Below are positions 45,250 to 58,700 of a DNA stretch of 64,000 bases, piece by piece. Position 1 is the first letter of the stretch. Each line of letters opens with the position of its first letter. A program made the translations under genes and the position numbers. The notes below the pieces were generated by a model. The model worked only from the letters and a program-made list of their open reading frames with translations. It was not told the origin of the DNA and did not search any database. This DNA is from Eudorina sp. 2006-703-Eu-15 (lineage: Eukaryota; Chlorophyta; Chlorophyceae; Chlamydomonadales; Volvocaceae): positions 186,001-250,000 of the forward strand of contig BDSI01000094.1 of assembly GCA_003117195.1 (NCBI GenBank). Direction: 5' to 3'.

Positions 45250-48094
45250 TGGAACCGGACCGGGTTGCTCTCCACCAATGGTACTTGGTCGTGGTTAAGG
45301 TGGCGGTTGAAACGAGAAGAAAATTTGGTGATGGTGATGGACTACGCAGCCAGGGCGGGGGGCTAGAAAGATAATGGCCCAGACACACCCAGCCCGGCGA
45401 CAGATTCTTACCAACGGGAGGGTGGCCGCCAGGGGGCGCTGGCCAGGGGTGCCATACGATGCCGCAGCTTAAGAGGTTGCTGCCAGTCCAGTCGGGGCAG
45501 TATCGGCAACGGAAGGAGTGGCGCCTGGAGGCGCCACCACCACCACCACCACTGCGATCAACGCTAGACGGGAGATCGCTCCCGGCCGACTGTGCGAGAT
45601 AGGACACCGGGCTTCGTGTGCAGGGCGCGGGCTTCGGAACGCGGAGTTGCGGTGGCGCAAGGCGATGGTGAGGCGGCCAAATGAGGAACCACGGAGCGTG
45701 GCGAAGCCAAAATGCGGTTGGCGGAGCACCTCCGGAACAAGTACGGTATTGATGCGGTATGGTACGATTGCGTCATACCCACTGGAGGATAGCCCAGATC
45801 AGCAGCCTCGGCGTGCACGGAGACGCAAGCGAACTTGCATTCGACCATTTAGCGTATCACTGTATGTGCAGGACACTTCACGCGCGGGGGAAGGGTTCAG
45901 GTGGTGCGAGACCAGGCACGGATGCCACGGCGCGGTATGGGCGGGCTTCCCGCGTGTGGGGGATGGAGGTGTGGCCGGACGAACACGTGAATCGGTTCGT
46001 GAGGGACTGTTTGCTCAACATCGTGACGATATGTATCCAGGTCCCGGAATCCAATGTCGGGAGACGAGGGGCGCGCGTGTACACCTGCGCTGCGTTCCGA
46101 ATAACAGGACACCATGTTTAGGATGGCTTGGGTGTGGTGGCACGATATGTTCACTGAGGTGGTATTCACTAAATTCCTCTTTCCTGTATACATTATATGC
46201 CTCCCGCAACCGGCCGGTGACCGGATTAGGGCCGTTGTTGACAGCAGAGGGGGCTGCTTCGCTTACTTAATGCCACTTTCGACGTCTGTGCCCTTAATGC
46301 ATAGTACTGGCTTTGGGTGTGCTTGGTTGGTGCTGACGGTATACACTGGACTTGACACGATGTCACCATCGCAGTCGAGGTGCGCGAGCCACATGTTGAC
46401 GTACCGATGAACTGGGGAGGCCGCCCTCCATCCATTCCCTGCAGGCCAGGGAACCCGCAGCAAAACTCCAGAGCTGTGTAGATGACCACGTCTAGCTAGA
46501 TGAAAACTGCGGACGCCTCATGTCACCCTGTGCTCTTGTGCGCCTCTAGGGTGCTGCCGCGACCTCATGTACGGTATCCGTGCACCTCATTGGCGCCGCG
46601 TGCACCTTTCTCCGTGTACTTGCTGCAAGTGCTGCTGCTGGGCTTGCGGAGGATGCAAAATCGCGGGCGACGGCCCGTGGCGCGTTCTGTACTGCTGTAG
46701 GTGTGGACAGGTGGGGATTCATACACCGGCCCTGTTTGATGACTTGGAGCAAGAACCGTTTTCGTCAGGGTTGGTGCACGGAGTCGTGAAGGCTCATGAA
46801 GGGCGACGTTGCTGCGGTGATTGGGCTGACTGATGGGTGATGGCAGTCCTGGTGAGACTTGAGAGCGACCTCCATCCCGTTATGATCACTTAATTCAAAG
46901 ACCTTTGGCAGTCCTGGCGCGCGTGCAATAGCGAGTGCAGGGCCGCAGGAGCTGGAGAGGGGTTCGGGGACGTGTGTGTATCCAACAGCGTCATGACCGA
47001 GGGCGTGCACTTGGTGTGGGTGGCTGGGTGCACTAAAACCTTACCTTATACATGCCAACACACACCCTGTTGTATGGGGATGTGGGCGCTTCTGGCGTGG
47101 GCCCGACCCCGTAGCCGTAGCCGTAGCCGTCCCCTTACGGTACGGGACTGCTGCCCGTCTGCACGTCGCTGCGGGTTAGAGCCCCGATCGTCGGTGCGGG
47201 AGCGCTGGCACACGCGTAGGTTGCTGATGGCAGCAGCTCGGTGCCTGCACATCGCGGTGTGATGCGGTCGCGGTGGGGAACCCGCTGGGCCCAGTCACGA
47301 GGTGTCACGCGGTGCGGTCCAGTGTCCAGCCGTGCGCCCAGGCTGGGCCCGGTGCCGAGACTGCGGCTCCAAAACTGACATATGCGCGGTTTCGGACGCA
47401 CGACAGGATGTTGCCGATGAAGAAGTGCGCAGTGGGGCACTCCACGCGTGCAGGCAGGGCTCTAGGGCTCATCGGATCATCGGGGTGCCGTGGGGGGGTA
47501 TTCCCTTTTGCCGCAGTGGCCCCTCCGCACGCAACGATCCACCGCGGCCTGGGCCGCCTGTACGGTATTCCATGATGGGCCTTGAAACCGCTACACGAAT
47601 GTGCTTCGCGATCAAACCGCCGCGAGTGTGGATTACTCTGTATACACGCCTGAATCATCCGGGTGCACGGTTGTGTTGCCGTTCGTTCGTTCGTCGGTAC
47701 GGTAACAGACGTTGGAGTGTCTTGGCTGTTAGGGCTTTCGTGCCGCCAGACGCGAAGCCCTTCGCCGCTTCCAGGGAAGTTTGGGCGTCCCTGCGTGCCA
47801 TTTGGTTGACCCGAAGGAGGGTGCAATGCCCCCCTCACGCCGGTCTTCTCCCTCGCGGGGTGGGTGGAGAGAGCGTTCGGTCTTCGCAATCCCCTACCTA
47901 TGACCAGCCCATGGCCAGCTTGAGGCTCGGTTCCACATGTGACCACATACACACGTGGCACACTTAAGGAAGACACAACCGACGACAACGGACACATACA
48001 TAATAGAGAGACAGCAAGCATCACTGCGCTGCCGTGCATAGCACATCGTAGCACGCACCGCCGCTCATGCCTCACCCCTCCCCAGCGCAGGCGC
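45250..48094. other. Convergent intergenic region, possible unassigned exons
   Basis: Holds the 3' ends of the phosphatase (plus) and MAPKKK (minus). Open stretches at ~45,850-46,120 (containing MEVWPDEHVNRFVRDCLLNI) and ~46,550-46,790 (containing LRVLAASAAAGLAEDAK) read somewhat like protein and have GT/AG borders nearby, but I could not join them into a consistent gene or recognise a family. At 47,106-47,130 is a GCCGTA hexamer run. Confidence 0.35.
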
Positions 48095-51000
48095 TCAGGC
48101 GGTGCCATCACGGCCCAGGGCCGCTGCAAACACCAGGTACACCAGGGCGTCATCCGCGCGCACCTCCCTCAGCACGTCCCCGTCGTTGGGGCATGCGTCT
48201 CGAGGCTCGGCAGCGCCGTCGTCGTCCCCCAGCCGCCCACCCGCGCCGTATTCCCTACTGCAAGTGAGTACCCGATCCCCCTGTGGATCCTCAAGGCCCC
48301 GCGAACGTTGCGCTGGGGCGCAGTCTCCGCCATTAAAATCAAGCATGTGCACCAGCAGAGAAATGCAGACCGCTGACCTTCTTTCATAGGATAAAACGAC
48401 GGTATGATGGAGAAAAAACCATGTCCCACTCCGTGTACCATAATCCCGGATGCTTGCGTTAGTAGAGAACGACCTAGCACGACGGCACGTGCAAGGGAAA
48501 ACCGTGATGTCACGCCGCTTAACCTGTCCGTTGGGGAAGCTGATGGCGGGTGACGCCTCACGGGGACCTGTTGGTGGATGTGTTGTCGTACTGCTGCGTC
48601 GTACACCATCCGTGCGCGAGTACCCAGCCTCCGTACACAAGCCTGCCGCAGAGCCATGCAACAACAGCAGCCGGAGCAGCAACAGCAGCCGGCGGACCTC
48701 ACGAACCCAAAACAGCCGCCGGCGCTGCGGGCATAAACCCGAAACAAAGTGTTGCGTTTCCCCCCAGTCATTTCGCATCGAAGAACGCCTGCATGCGCCC
48801 ACCACCGAGCCAAAAGAACGTTGCTGCCCTGTCAATGTTAAGTTCTCAGGACGGCGACATTCGAGCGCAAAACCACCGGCCGCTCTCCGTCCCCCTGCCG
48901 CGGCCATCACCAGGAGGGGAACGGGCGAGACCGTCGGCGAGTGCCCCCAGAGCGCGCATGTCACGCCCAGACCCTCCATGCCGGGTGCAAATGCAGAAAC
49001 CAAGAGGTGCTCTACACCATGTCAACAGACCGGTCCGAACACAGGCCACCCGCGCCGCGCGCCCCATGGCCGACTCCCGCACGACGGCGCCACGCGCGCA
49101 GCGCCCTTTGCCGTACACATGCACACGCACATACATACACATACAACCAGGTCACACCCATGTCACGCACTCCTGTTCTGCCTGCCCCCCGCACCATACA
49201 CATACACCCAGGTAAGTATCCGGGCATGGGCGGTTCTGGGTGGGCTTCTCATAATACACCCAGATATGTCCTCCGCTGTGATATCCAGGCCGTGGCCGTG
49301 GCCCGGGAGCGCGCCATTGGGCTTCCACCTCTTCTGGCCTACCGCCATCGGCGAGCGACAATCGTAGCTGGCCATGCCCCAGAGCTGCGCCACCGGCCAC
49401 TCGCGAGCATGATCCGCGCGCCTGCTGCTGGTGATGGCAGCGTGCTGCCCTCGTGGCCACTCCAACGCACTGCCCGCTACCTAGCGCACCCACCCACCCA
49501 CCCACCAGCCAAGGCCTGTTCACCCACTATTGGGGTCTACCCGCTCCAACCCCTCAACCTGCCAGCCTCCGCCCCGCCGCGCTGCGTCGTAGTTAAGCAC
49601 CGTAGCACCCCTTTCGGGTGGAGCTACAGCCGCCGCTGCCGGCGGCGGCGGCGACTCACCGAACCAGCGCCCCGTGCCCGCTGGGGCTGTCGACCGCCCC
49701 GCCGCCGCCGACGCCGACGCCGCCGTACGTCTCCGGCCGCAGCAGCTGCGTCTGCACCGTGAGCGGCGGCAGCTGCTGCGCGTGCAGCATCTTGAGGGGC
49801 GGCAGCGTGAGGAGGCCGCGCACCCGGAAGAGCTGCGGCTGGGTGGTGAAGTCGATGTGCGTGTCGTCGTCCGCCTCCCTGCGGTGTGGGGGTGCGGGGT
49901 GCAGGCGCAGCCACACATGGTCATGCGGGTGCGCCCGTCAATGGCAATGCGTCGTCGACGACTTCGGATGAGAGGAGTGTCGCGGTACGATGGCCAGTGC
50001 GGTTTGGTGTGATGTGGTATGGTTTGGTGTGGAATGGTGTGGCGTGGCGCGGTGCGCGCGTGGGGAGCGCACGGGACAATGCCGCATAACCCCAGGCGTC
50101 CACTGTAGCCCTAGAGATTCATTCATGGGGCAGTGGCGCGGAACGGGCCGCGACGGGTCGGCCAACGGGCCGGTGCTCATGCCATGGCACCTCCACCCTA
50201 AACAACCGCACAGCCGGACACCGTGTTGCTGTCGCCATCCGTCCAAGTCACAACCGCCACCAGCATCGCCCCGCCCCGCCCCGCCCCGCCCCATCCCGCG
50301 CCGCGCCACTGGCCAAGGAAGGGCCCCCACCCGGCCGTCGACCGCACCTTTCCTCGTCGGCCGCGATGGCCTGTGCCGCCCGGGCCGCCTTGCTGATGTG
50401 CACGCTGTTACCCAGCACCAGCGCCGCAAGGTGGTCCTCGCTGAGGGCCCCGCCGGCGGAGGCAGCCGCGGCGGCGGCGGCCGCGGCGGCGGCGCCGCTG
50501 CCCAGCATGTCGGACTGCTGAAGACCCAACGCGAACGCAGCGCCCGGGGCCGCGGCCGCGGCGGCGCCGGCCGGGGGCGTCATCCCGCCTGCGGCGGCCG
50601 CCGCCGCGGCAGCTGCGGCGGCAGCGGCGGCCGCCTGGTTCAGCATCAACCCGCCGAAAGGCGACCAAGTGGCTCCGGCGGCGGCCGCCGCCGCCGCCGG
50701 TGTGGTTGCAGCGCTGGGGCCGGCCTTGCTTGCGGCTACCGCGCCCTGGGCGCCTCCACCGTGGCTGGGGCCGAGCCGCAGCGGCGTCAGCCCCATCGCC
50801 ATCGCGAGGCTGCCGCTGGGAGTGACCGCCAGGCCGCCGCCGGAAGAGGCGTTGGCGGCGCCCGGTCCCAGGACCGTCATGCCGCCGCTGCCGCGCGCGG
50901 CGGCGGCGCCGGCGGATGCGGCGGAGGGCATCGTACGGAGCGCCGTGGATGTGTCGTACAGCGCCCCCAGCGGGTCCACGAGCGCCGGCGGCAGCGGGTT

Positions 51001-54000
51001 TGCGGCCAGGGGGCCGGTGACGAAGGGATGCCGGAGGAGCTCCTCCGCGGTTGGACGAGCAGACGGATCCCGCTGCGTGCGTGCGTGCATCGCGGCGGCG
51101 GCGGTGGTCAACGTGAAATTAAAGATGTGTGATTAGATGGGGATCGAAAACCTGCATCTACCGATGATTGTGATTTAGAGTTGTCGTGGACCGAGGACCA
51201 GAAGAAAGGAAACAAGCACGCACGCATACCCCCAGAAGGAAGCCGGGCGGCGCAGGGTTTCCGAAGTCCGGCGCGTGGGGCCTGGCGGAGCGGGGGCTCC
51301 TCCCCTCCGAGCCGATTCCAGTCCCTGCCTTGTTCGGTACTTTGTTTCCACACGAGCGTGTTGCCTCCCCGCCAGCCAAGTCTGAAGGGCCCCACCGGCC
51401 CCACCGGCCCCACCGGTCTGACTGACACGCCCAGGCCAGCTGCTTTCTAGGTGCCGGTGCCTCACTTGCAGACTCCCTCCCTCATTCACTCACTCACACA
51501 CCCCCGGTTTGCTGTCCCGCGGCTCAGTTAGTTCCCCTACAACACACCCTCATGAGTCACTGGTTCGGGTCCCGCGAAACCCGCGACAAGCCGCCGCGGC
51601 ACAGTTGGCGGGTGCATCGGCGGGCGGATGCATCAGCGGGCAGGCGCATCTTTCCCGCTGAACACGCTCATGTGCTCCCTCCCTCCTCCCTCCCTCCCTC
51701 CCTCCCTCCCTCCCTCCCTCCCTCCCTCCCTCACCTGTAGGCAGAGCAGTATGAACTCGGAGGCCTGCGGCGAGAGGTGCTCGGGGATGGCGGGCAGGTC
51801 GGGCGAGGAGGCGATCTTGAAGATGGCCTGGACCTGGCTGGTGCACTGGCTCCAAGGGGGCTTGCCTGCGCGGCACGGCAAGGCAGCAGCACGGGGCCCA
51901 GCACAAGGGCCCAGCACAAGGGCACACGCGCAGCGACAGGGGAGGAGCAACAGAGCCTTGGATACACGGCGCGGCCGACGTGACGGCTTCTGGGGCTGCG
52001 CTTGACGTCGGTGTGTCGTAGGCAGCCGTGTCACTAGCTTCAAAAACGTTGCAGATGGGGCGCCGGCGGTGCCGTCGCAGGCACCCGCTTGCCGGGCGCT
52101 ACATTTGCGGGGCGTCAGGATTTCGTTTATGCGCGACTTCGTCCCCCACCAACCTCCCACCCGGCCTTGCGCGCCCGCTCACCTGTCGCCATCTCCAGCA
52201 CCGTGCAGCCCACCGACCAGATGTCGGCCTGCACCCCGTAGCCCTGCTGCTTGATGACCTCGGGGGCCATCCAGTAGGCGCTGCCTTTGAAGGACCTGGT
52301 GAATGACACCTGCTCCATCAGCTGCTTGGCCATGCCAAAGTCCGCGAGCTTGAGCACCCCCGTCTTCTCAAGCAGCAGATTGGCGCCCTGGCGGTGCGGT
52401 AGGGGAGGCGTCAAGAGGGGAGGGGAGGAGAGCGGCGGGTCGTAGGCGCACACCCATCAGCCGCCCTGGCGGGGCAAGGTGTGGAAACGTGTCTGGGGGT
52501 ACGGAGGACCGCTGGCGATGACGCGGTGGTGGTCGGGGATCCGGAGGAGAACAGGGAGCAACCCGGGGCTATATCGCTTCCCACCAATCAAATACCAGTG
52601 CGACGGCGGGTGACGATATCCTGCTGCGTCAATCGTACATGCAGGCCCAAATCTGCGGGCCCAAAGCCCAAAGGTGGTTCATACAATCCAGGGCCTGGCA
52701 GGTTTCACCGCCTCCAGCAGCCTCCTGAAGAGCCATCTCGCCAGGTGTTCAACGGTCCAAGCCCCAACGGCTCTCCCCGCTGGCCGCGCTTCAGGGGGTT
52801 TCCTCCAGGGCCCAGGGACCCACTCACGGACGGACGGACGGAAGGACGCACCTTGACGTCTCGGTGCACTGTCCGCTGCGCGTGAAGGTACGCCAGCCCC
52901 AGCAGCAGCTGCCGGGTGTACAGCGCCACCAGCGGCTCAGGCAGCGGACCGAACCGCGACAGCTGCGACGACAGCGACCCGCCCGGCACGTACTCTGCGG
53001 CGAGCAGGGGGAGCGCCGTCATCGGGAGGGGCGGCCGGATCGGATAATCGGGCGCCGGTACGCAGCGCCAGGGGGCGGGCGGCGAGCAGCAGTGGCGGCA
53101 GCAGCAGCAGCGACGACAGCAAAACGCAAGGGAGCAAGCAGCGGACCCGAATGACGTCACAGAGAGAGGCTTGCGGAGACGGGCCGGCCGGGGGCATGAG
53201 TGCAAATGTACGAATCGGATGGTGCATCAGAATGTACGAATCGGATGGTGCACCTGCACCGGCACTGCGCCCGCTTGCGACCCCGCTTGGTGCATCGTTG
53301 ATGAAGCAATCCAGGACCAAATGTTAGGATCGCGCGCAATGGCCCGCACGCTTTATGGCCACCCATGCCCTCATGGCGTCCCTCATGCCCTTCGCATCCC
53401 CACGTCGCACCAGGGCCAGCAGCGTTTGCGCGTTGCACATCCCTCACCCTCCCATGGGGGCCCATCGGCTTGTACCGACCAAACCTGAACTCGCGGCGGA
53501 CTGTCTCTGAGCGTCGCGACCCACGGGTCTCACCCAGTGGCCCCTCACTCCGGCACCCTAGCTTTGCACCCCGCGCCTCCAACCCAGTTCCTCAACACTT
53601 GGGCACTCCCGCTCCGATCGCAATGTACGATACGTGCAGCTCGCCGCCTGCCGCCCAGGCGCCCCCACACAGCAAGCCCTGTTATGCTGGACTTCGCGTC
53701 TAGCGGCTCAGTTCTCTCTTACACAGTAAGCCCTGGGAGGACGGGAGCTGCTCACCAAGGAAGATATAGAGCGGCGCCCCCGCGCCGCCGCCGCCCCCTG
53801 CCGCCGCTCCGTTAGCCCCGCTGCGCTGCGTGCCCACGTAACGCACGATGTTGGGGTGCCGCAGCTGGCTGAGCAGCGCCACCTCGCGCTCCAGCTGCGC
53901 CACCGCCTCCGCGGCGCCGCCGCGGCCGCCGCCGCCGGGCCCGCCGCCCGTGGCCCCCAGGTCCGCCAGCCCCGCGGGCACCTCCTTCACCGCCAGCAGC

Positions 54001-55287
54001 TCCCCGGTGTCGCAGTTCAGGGCCAAGTAGACCTGCGGCAGCGACCGGGGTAAGGCGCAGGTGCGGAGCGGGATCAGGAAGAGGAAGCCAGGCCCGGAAA
54101 GGAACCCGGGGAGGGATGGGGCGGGTAGAGCGAGTCGGTCAGGACGGACAGAAATGACCTGGGGACCATTGTGAATGGCACGCACGCAGGACGTGGTACG
54201 TAGGCAGCAAACAAACGGGAAGGATCTTCCTCAGTCCTCAGGTTTCACTTGCACCCTGACACCTCATGCGCCCCGGCACCCTGGCCGCCCTCTGTATCAC
54301 ATGCGCCGGCCAGAGCCCGGACTCAGGCTCGACGGGAGCCAGAACCCTCCCCGACCGGCGACAGACCTGCTGACGGCCTCCCAACGTCCTCTGCGCCCAA
54401 CGGCGTCCCAGCGTTAGAAGGCACGTCAACCAGCAAACCTGGGAGGACTACATCCCGCCTGGACCATCCCGCCTGGACCATCCCGCCTGGACCATCCCGC
54501 CTGGACCATCCCGCCTGGACCACTCACGGACCCTAAGCTGCCCAGCCCTGATGGCATGGGCTGCTCCCATCCAACCCACCTGGCCAAAGGAACCCGAGCC
54601 TATCCCCTCGCCTTTCCGCCAACGGACGGGCACCGTCGGCCCCGGGTCGCGAAGAAGCGGATAGAGCAGTGACATGTCGGTCTGCGCGACGGCCTCACAA
54701 CGGGGTACGACAGGAGGGTACGGCCGCCAAGGTGTCACTGCCCCCGCTCCTGGAGCCGTGAGGCCGTTGGCTGCCACGACGTAGGCGCCATTGGGAGGGG
54801 CAGCAACGCTGGCTGTAGCTGCGGTTGCGGTGGCTGTGGCTGTCGCGGCAGCGGCGGCTGCCGCCGCCGCAGCAGCGACGGCCGCCTGGGGTGCCCCTGC
54901 CGCAGCGCCCGTAATCGGCGCAGAGCCGCCGCTGCTGCGGCTGGTGAAGAGGGCACCTTCGGGCTGTGCGGGCCTTTTAAACAGGCGATTGGTGATCACA
55001 GCTCCAGAGGCGCCGTTTGCGTGTGCCGATGTGCGCGTCTCCGTGGGCATGCTGTCCTGCTCGACGAAGTCCTGTATAGGCGTCGTGGTCAAGGTGCCAT
55101 CTAGCGCGCCTGAGTCCGCACCGAGCAGCGGCTGCTGGTCAGCTCCCGAAGTTGCAGGCGCCTTAGGATAGGTGACTTGCTTCGCAGGCGCCGCGCTGGC
55201 TGAGACTGGGGCTGCGGTCGAACCAAGTTGGCCAGCGGCCGCGGAACTAGCATCAGCGCCGGCTGGACGACTGCCACACAGACCCAT
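48095..55287 (-). CDS. ANP/NPK1-like MAP kinase kinase kinase with predicted N-myristoylation
   Basis: Eight exons (55287-54580, 54032-53756, 52994-52852, 52387-52183, 51865-51735, 51072-50348, 49878-49660, 48257-48095), 856 residues, consistent phases. The kinase domain spans ~222-510: glycine loop GIGSGSFGQ, Lys in LLAVKEV (~252), [23 protein letters not shown], catalytic HRDVK (~372), LADFG (~392), [10 protein letters not shown] (~412), [13 protein letters not shown] and [13 protein letters not shown]. This is the MEKK class, closest by eye to plant ANP/NPK1 kinases, which phosphorylate MAPKKs. The N-terminus MGLCGS has Gly2, Cys4 and Ser6, fitting myristoylation plus palmitoylation and plasma-membrane association; I infer this. 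N- and C-terminal extensions contain alanine runs. Within the ~350-residue tail no known domain is recognised. Intron 7 is the longest (~1.4 kb). Confidence 0.9.
49160..49186 (+). repeat. ATGTCACGC dispersed motif, copy 3
   Basis: ATGTCACGCACTCCTGTTCT followed by GCCTGCC, identical over this core to the reverse complement of 20,308-20,342. It lies in intron 7 of the MAPKKK gene, next to a CA/TA-rich simple tract. Confidence 0.5.
54451..54520. repeat. 14-bp tandem repeat, five copies
   Basis: Unit CATCCCGCCTGGAC starting at 54,451, 54,465, 54,479, 54,493 and 54,507. It lies in intron 1 of the MAPKKK gene, near its 5' end. Confidence 0.85.
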
Positions 55288-55770
55288 ACAATTTGCGACC
55301 TCTACGTCGTTACGTCTATGATGGGGAGCGCGCCTGGTGTAGCTGGCTCGCGCCCACCCGTGGTATTTAAATTTGGCATCTCATGGGCAGACCTTAGTGC
55401 GACATCTTACCAAATATGCGTGTGTTATCTAGTAATCGTGAGTAATACATTCATGAGCTTGTGAGACATTAAAGGGATGTCGATGAAAACAAGTTTCCTA
55501 TTCTCCTTCGAGTTTGACCACAGTTTGGGCCTATTGTTCCCAGAAAACACATGTCACCTAGACAAAATATAATGAATGCATGAAAGACTCATTGGTTGTG
55601 CCTAGTAATAGTACGGCAAGATCCGACGTGGGTCCCAAACATGTGAAGGTCGATCCTCGATGTGCAACATATGCCGCGACTACTCCGGCGCACATTTTGT
55701 TCCCGTGCATGACGGCTCAGAATTTATTGGACACTGCGAGATTTCCCGTATTGCTGCTGAACCTATTGCC
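55288..55770. promoter_or_regulatory. Divergent intergenic region, MAPKKK and FKBP genes
   Basis: The 483 bases between the two divergent start codons are AT-richer than either gene (e.g. 55,440-55,600). Both promoters and leaders should lie here. No clear TATA box or repeated operator was recognised. Confidence 0.5.
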
Positions 55771-58700
55771 ATGAGCTGCCACACGCTGCAGAAGAATGTT
55801 TTCAGACGGGCATCTGGAATGGCGCCGGGCGCAAGCCTCCGCGCACGTAAGAAACCCTCAAAGCAGATATGCTTGCGCGATTCGTCGCTTACAGGGTTTG
55901 CTGTCTGGAGCTAGTCCTTTATAAGCGCTGAGATTTATACTCTTTGATGGGACTTCCTTCGGAAACAGGGCTTGTCGTGGCAGCATTTATCCGCCCGACG
56001 GATGCCAAGGCCCCCGCGGATGACGCTACGCGCCGCGCGATCCTTGCCGGTCTTTGCGGCATGGCTGTAACAGGTAAACCATGCCTGTGTGCTTGTAATC
56101 ATTGTTCTGTTCGCGCGTGGCTACCAGTTCACGCAACACTCGGGCGACGCCGGGCAACGGCACGGTCTTCAATGATTGCCCTCACGCTTTGGTTTCCCTG
56201 TGGCGATGGGTCATGTACGGCGATGACACACTGCATGGGGTCTGCGGGGTTTCTCTGTGGGTCGAGGAACAGCACGTTTGAGCCATAATTCAACGGCATG
56301 TCACAATATGTCCTCGCGGTGCATTACCGTTGGCTGCCCACGTGACCACCTCAACTGACATGCGCATGCCGCGTGCCGCGCGTGTTGCCTGGACAGGCAC
56401 CATCGCGTCGCCTCCGGCGGTCGCCCTCGGGACCGGGGACCCGCTCAACTACAAGAAGGTCAGCGGGAGCCTGTGCTCCAACGGGGTAGAGAAGCCGTGC
56501 AGCAAAGCAGCCATGGCGTATGTCGGGAGCCGACCGCTGTTGTAGATCACATCCGTATGGGTGGCACCACCACCCACTGCCTCGCGTATTGACTCCTGTG
56601 CCGCGCATCGGTTCCCCAATCCTTACACCCACTGCCTCCCGCCGGCGTGAAGTTTGACGTGGTGGTCGGTGGACAACACGACATTCATGTGGATCATGTC
56701 TGAACTCGTAAAAATCTAGCCTACCTACAGCCATGATTCGCTCAGTCAAGCCTGCAAGATTTCATCTCCGATTTACTCGGTAGCGAACAAGCAACGACCG
56801 AAACACGGGCATGCGGCCGGACTGTGCGACCGGGCCCTGGCGCAGCTCCTGACCGCACCCTGAGCCCACTCAGGTTCCCCGTCTGTGTGCTCCCGGTCCC
56901 AGGAGCTGGCTCGCCGCCGGCGGAAGATCCCTGAGGAGGAGTACAAAGAGGGACCCATGGGTCTGCGGTGAGTACCGTGTCTCAAGCGTATGCTGCAGAC
57001 CCCGCGCGAGGGCGGGCTTAGGTGGGGCTGGGGTGGGTGGGGCTGGGGTGGGTGGGGCTGGGGTGGGTGGGGCTGGGGTGGGTAGGGCTGGGGTGGGTGG
57101 GGCTGGGGACCTGGGGCAGGTAAGGAACGATACAGCGGCTGAGTTTGCGCTAACAAGTGACGGGTAAGAGGCGGCTACGCGCCCGTCCGTCGTGGCGGGC
57201 TTCGGTGAGCTGGGTGCTCATGATGGGTTTCTTTTACTTCTGTTTCGCAGAGGCCGCTCATGTGCCACTGTGCTACGGCTCCCCTCACCACCTCAGGTAC
57301 TACGACATTGAGGAGGGCGGGGGCATGGAGGCCAAAGTCGGCGCGCGAGTTGCCGTACATTACGACATCAAGTGGCGTAACATCACGTAAGGCGCACGGC
57401 CGCGCCGTACGTTCACGCCTTGCCAGCGGTAATGGCACGGCCACGGACGGCTACCTGAGTACTCCGCCGCGGGTGCTATGCAATCCCTCATCCCCAGCCC
57501 CGCATTCCCCGTTGCCCCGAGTGTTTGACGCGGCTTCTAGGTCCAGTGTTCTGTTGCCTTGCCAACACACAGCCGCACTCATTACTTCAATCCTGATTCC
57601 TGGATCCTCGCTCCTAGACTAATTTTTCCAATATCGGTCCATCAGGGACCCCAGTCCCCAACAACTAAACACCTGTCACTACCTACGCTCCGCCCACTGC
57701 CCTCCTCCTCCTCCTCCTCCTCCGCCCCCTGCTGCAGGTTCATGACCAGCCGACAGGGCATGGGCGTGACCGGCGGCACTCCGCTGGGGTTCGATGTGGG
57801 CACCACAGCCGGGGAGGCGGGCAGCACCCTGCCAGGACTCGACTACGTGAGCACGTAGCTAGGGGCGGGGCGTCGACGTCCGGCCTTGACGGTGGCACGC
57901 ACTTACAGATGCCACGCGGGTCTTGCACGGCTGTGCGGGTCAGGTTGGGTAAAGCACACACTTTGAACCCAACCCTTGGACCCAAGACCAGCCTCTGTTG
58001 GACTGTCAGTTGGACTGTCTTGATGTCTTGGACGGACGGACACTTGCCGGACGAGTGAATCACATCAGTGGACCGACCGGGGGCCCAACCGGGGGCCATC
58101 GGCGACAGCCGAGCCCGAGCCCGTGCCCCAGGACGGATGCGCCTCGGGGGCGGGGCTGCTGCCCGCACGTCCATATGCCGCCCGCCAAAAGCTCCAGGCC
58201 CGCCTGCCGACTGCTGCCCGCACGTCCATATGCTCACACACACACCCGCACACACATACACACGTCTGGGAGGCACGTCTGCCCTCTGTCCTTCCCTTAT
58301 CCCTACCACCACAACCGGCACCACCATCACCGCGCCGCCGCCACATCATGGTCATGCATGGTCATGGCAAAGCAGAGCAAACTGTTTGTCCCACCCGCCT
58401 CAGGGTGTACGCGGGATGCGCGTGGGCGGCCTCCGTCGCGTGCTCGTCCCACCGGAGCTGGTACGACAGGCGCCTGCGCTTGCGGGATGATGAGGATTGT
58501 GTCGTGGGTTTGGCGCCGGGGGATGCACGATTCATCGTTAAGGGAAGAAGACCAGATTCAAGGCCATGCTAGGCAGGGCGGCCTATCGTTCATACCATTT
58601 ACACCACGCAGCCAACCTTGCAGCAGCTCGATGACATGTCGAGCAGTCAGCGGTCTGCAATCGGTTCTTCTAGAGGACCGTCTAGATGCATGGCCATCTC

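Noticed and set aside
49990..51132. Plus-strand open frame of ~380 codons, Gly/Arg-rich
   Set aside because: Shadow of the alanine-rich sixth exon of the MAPKKK gene on the other strand.
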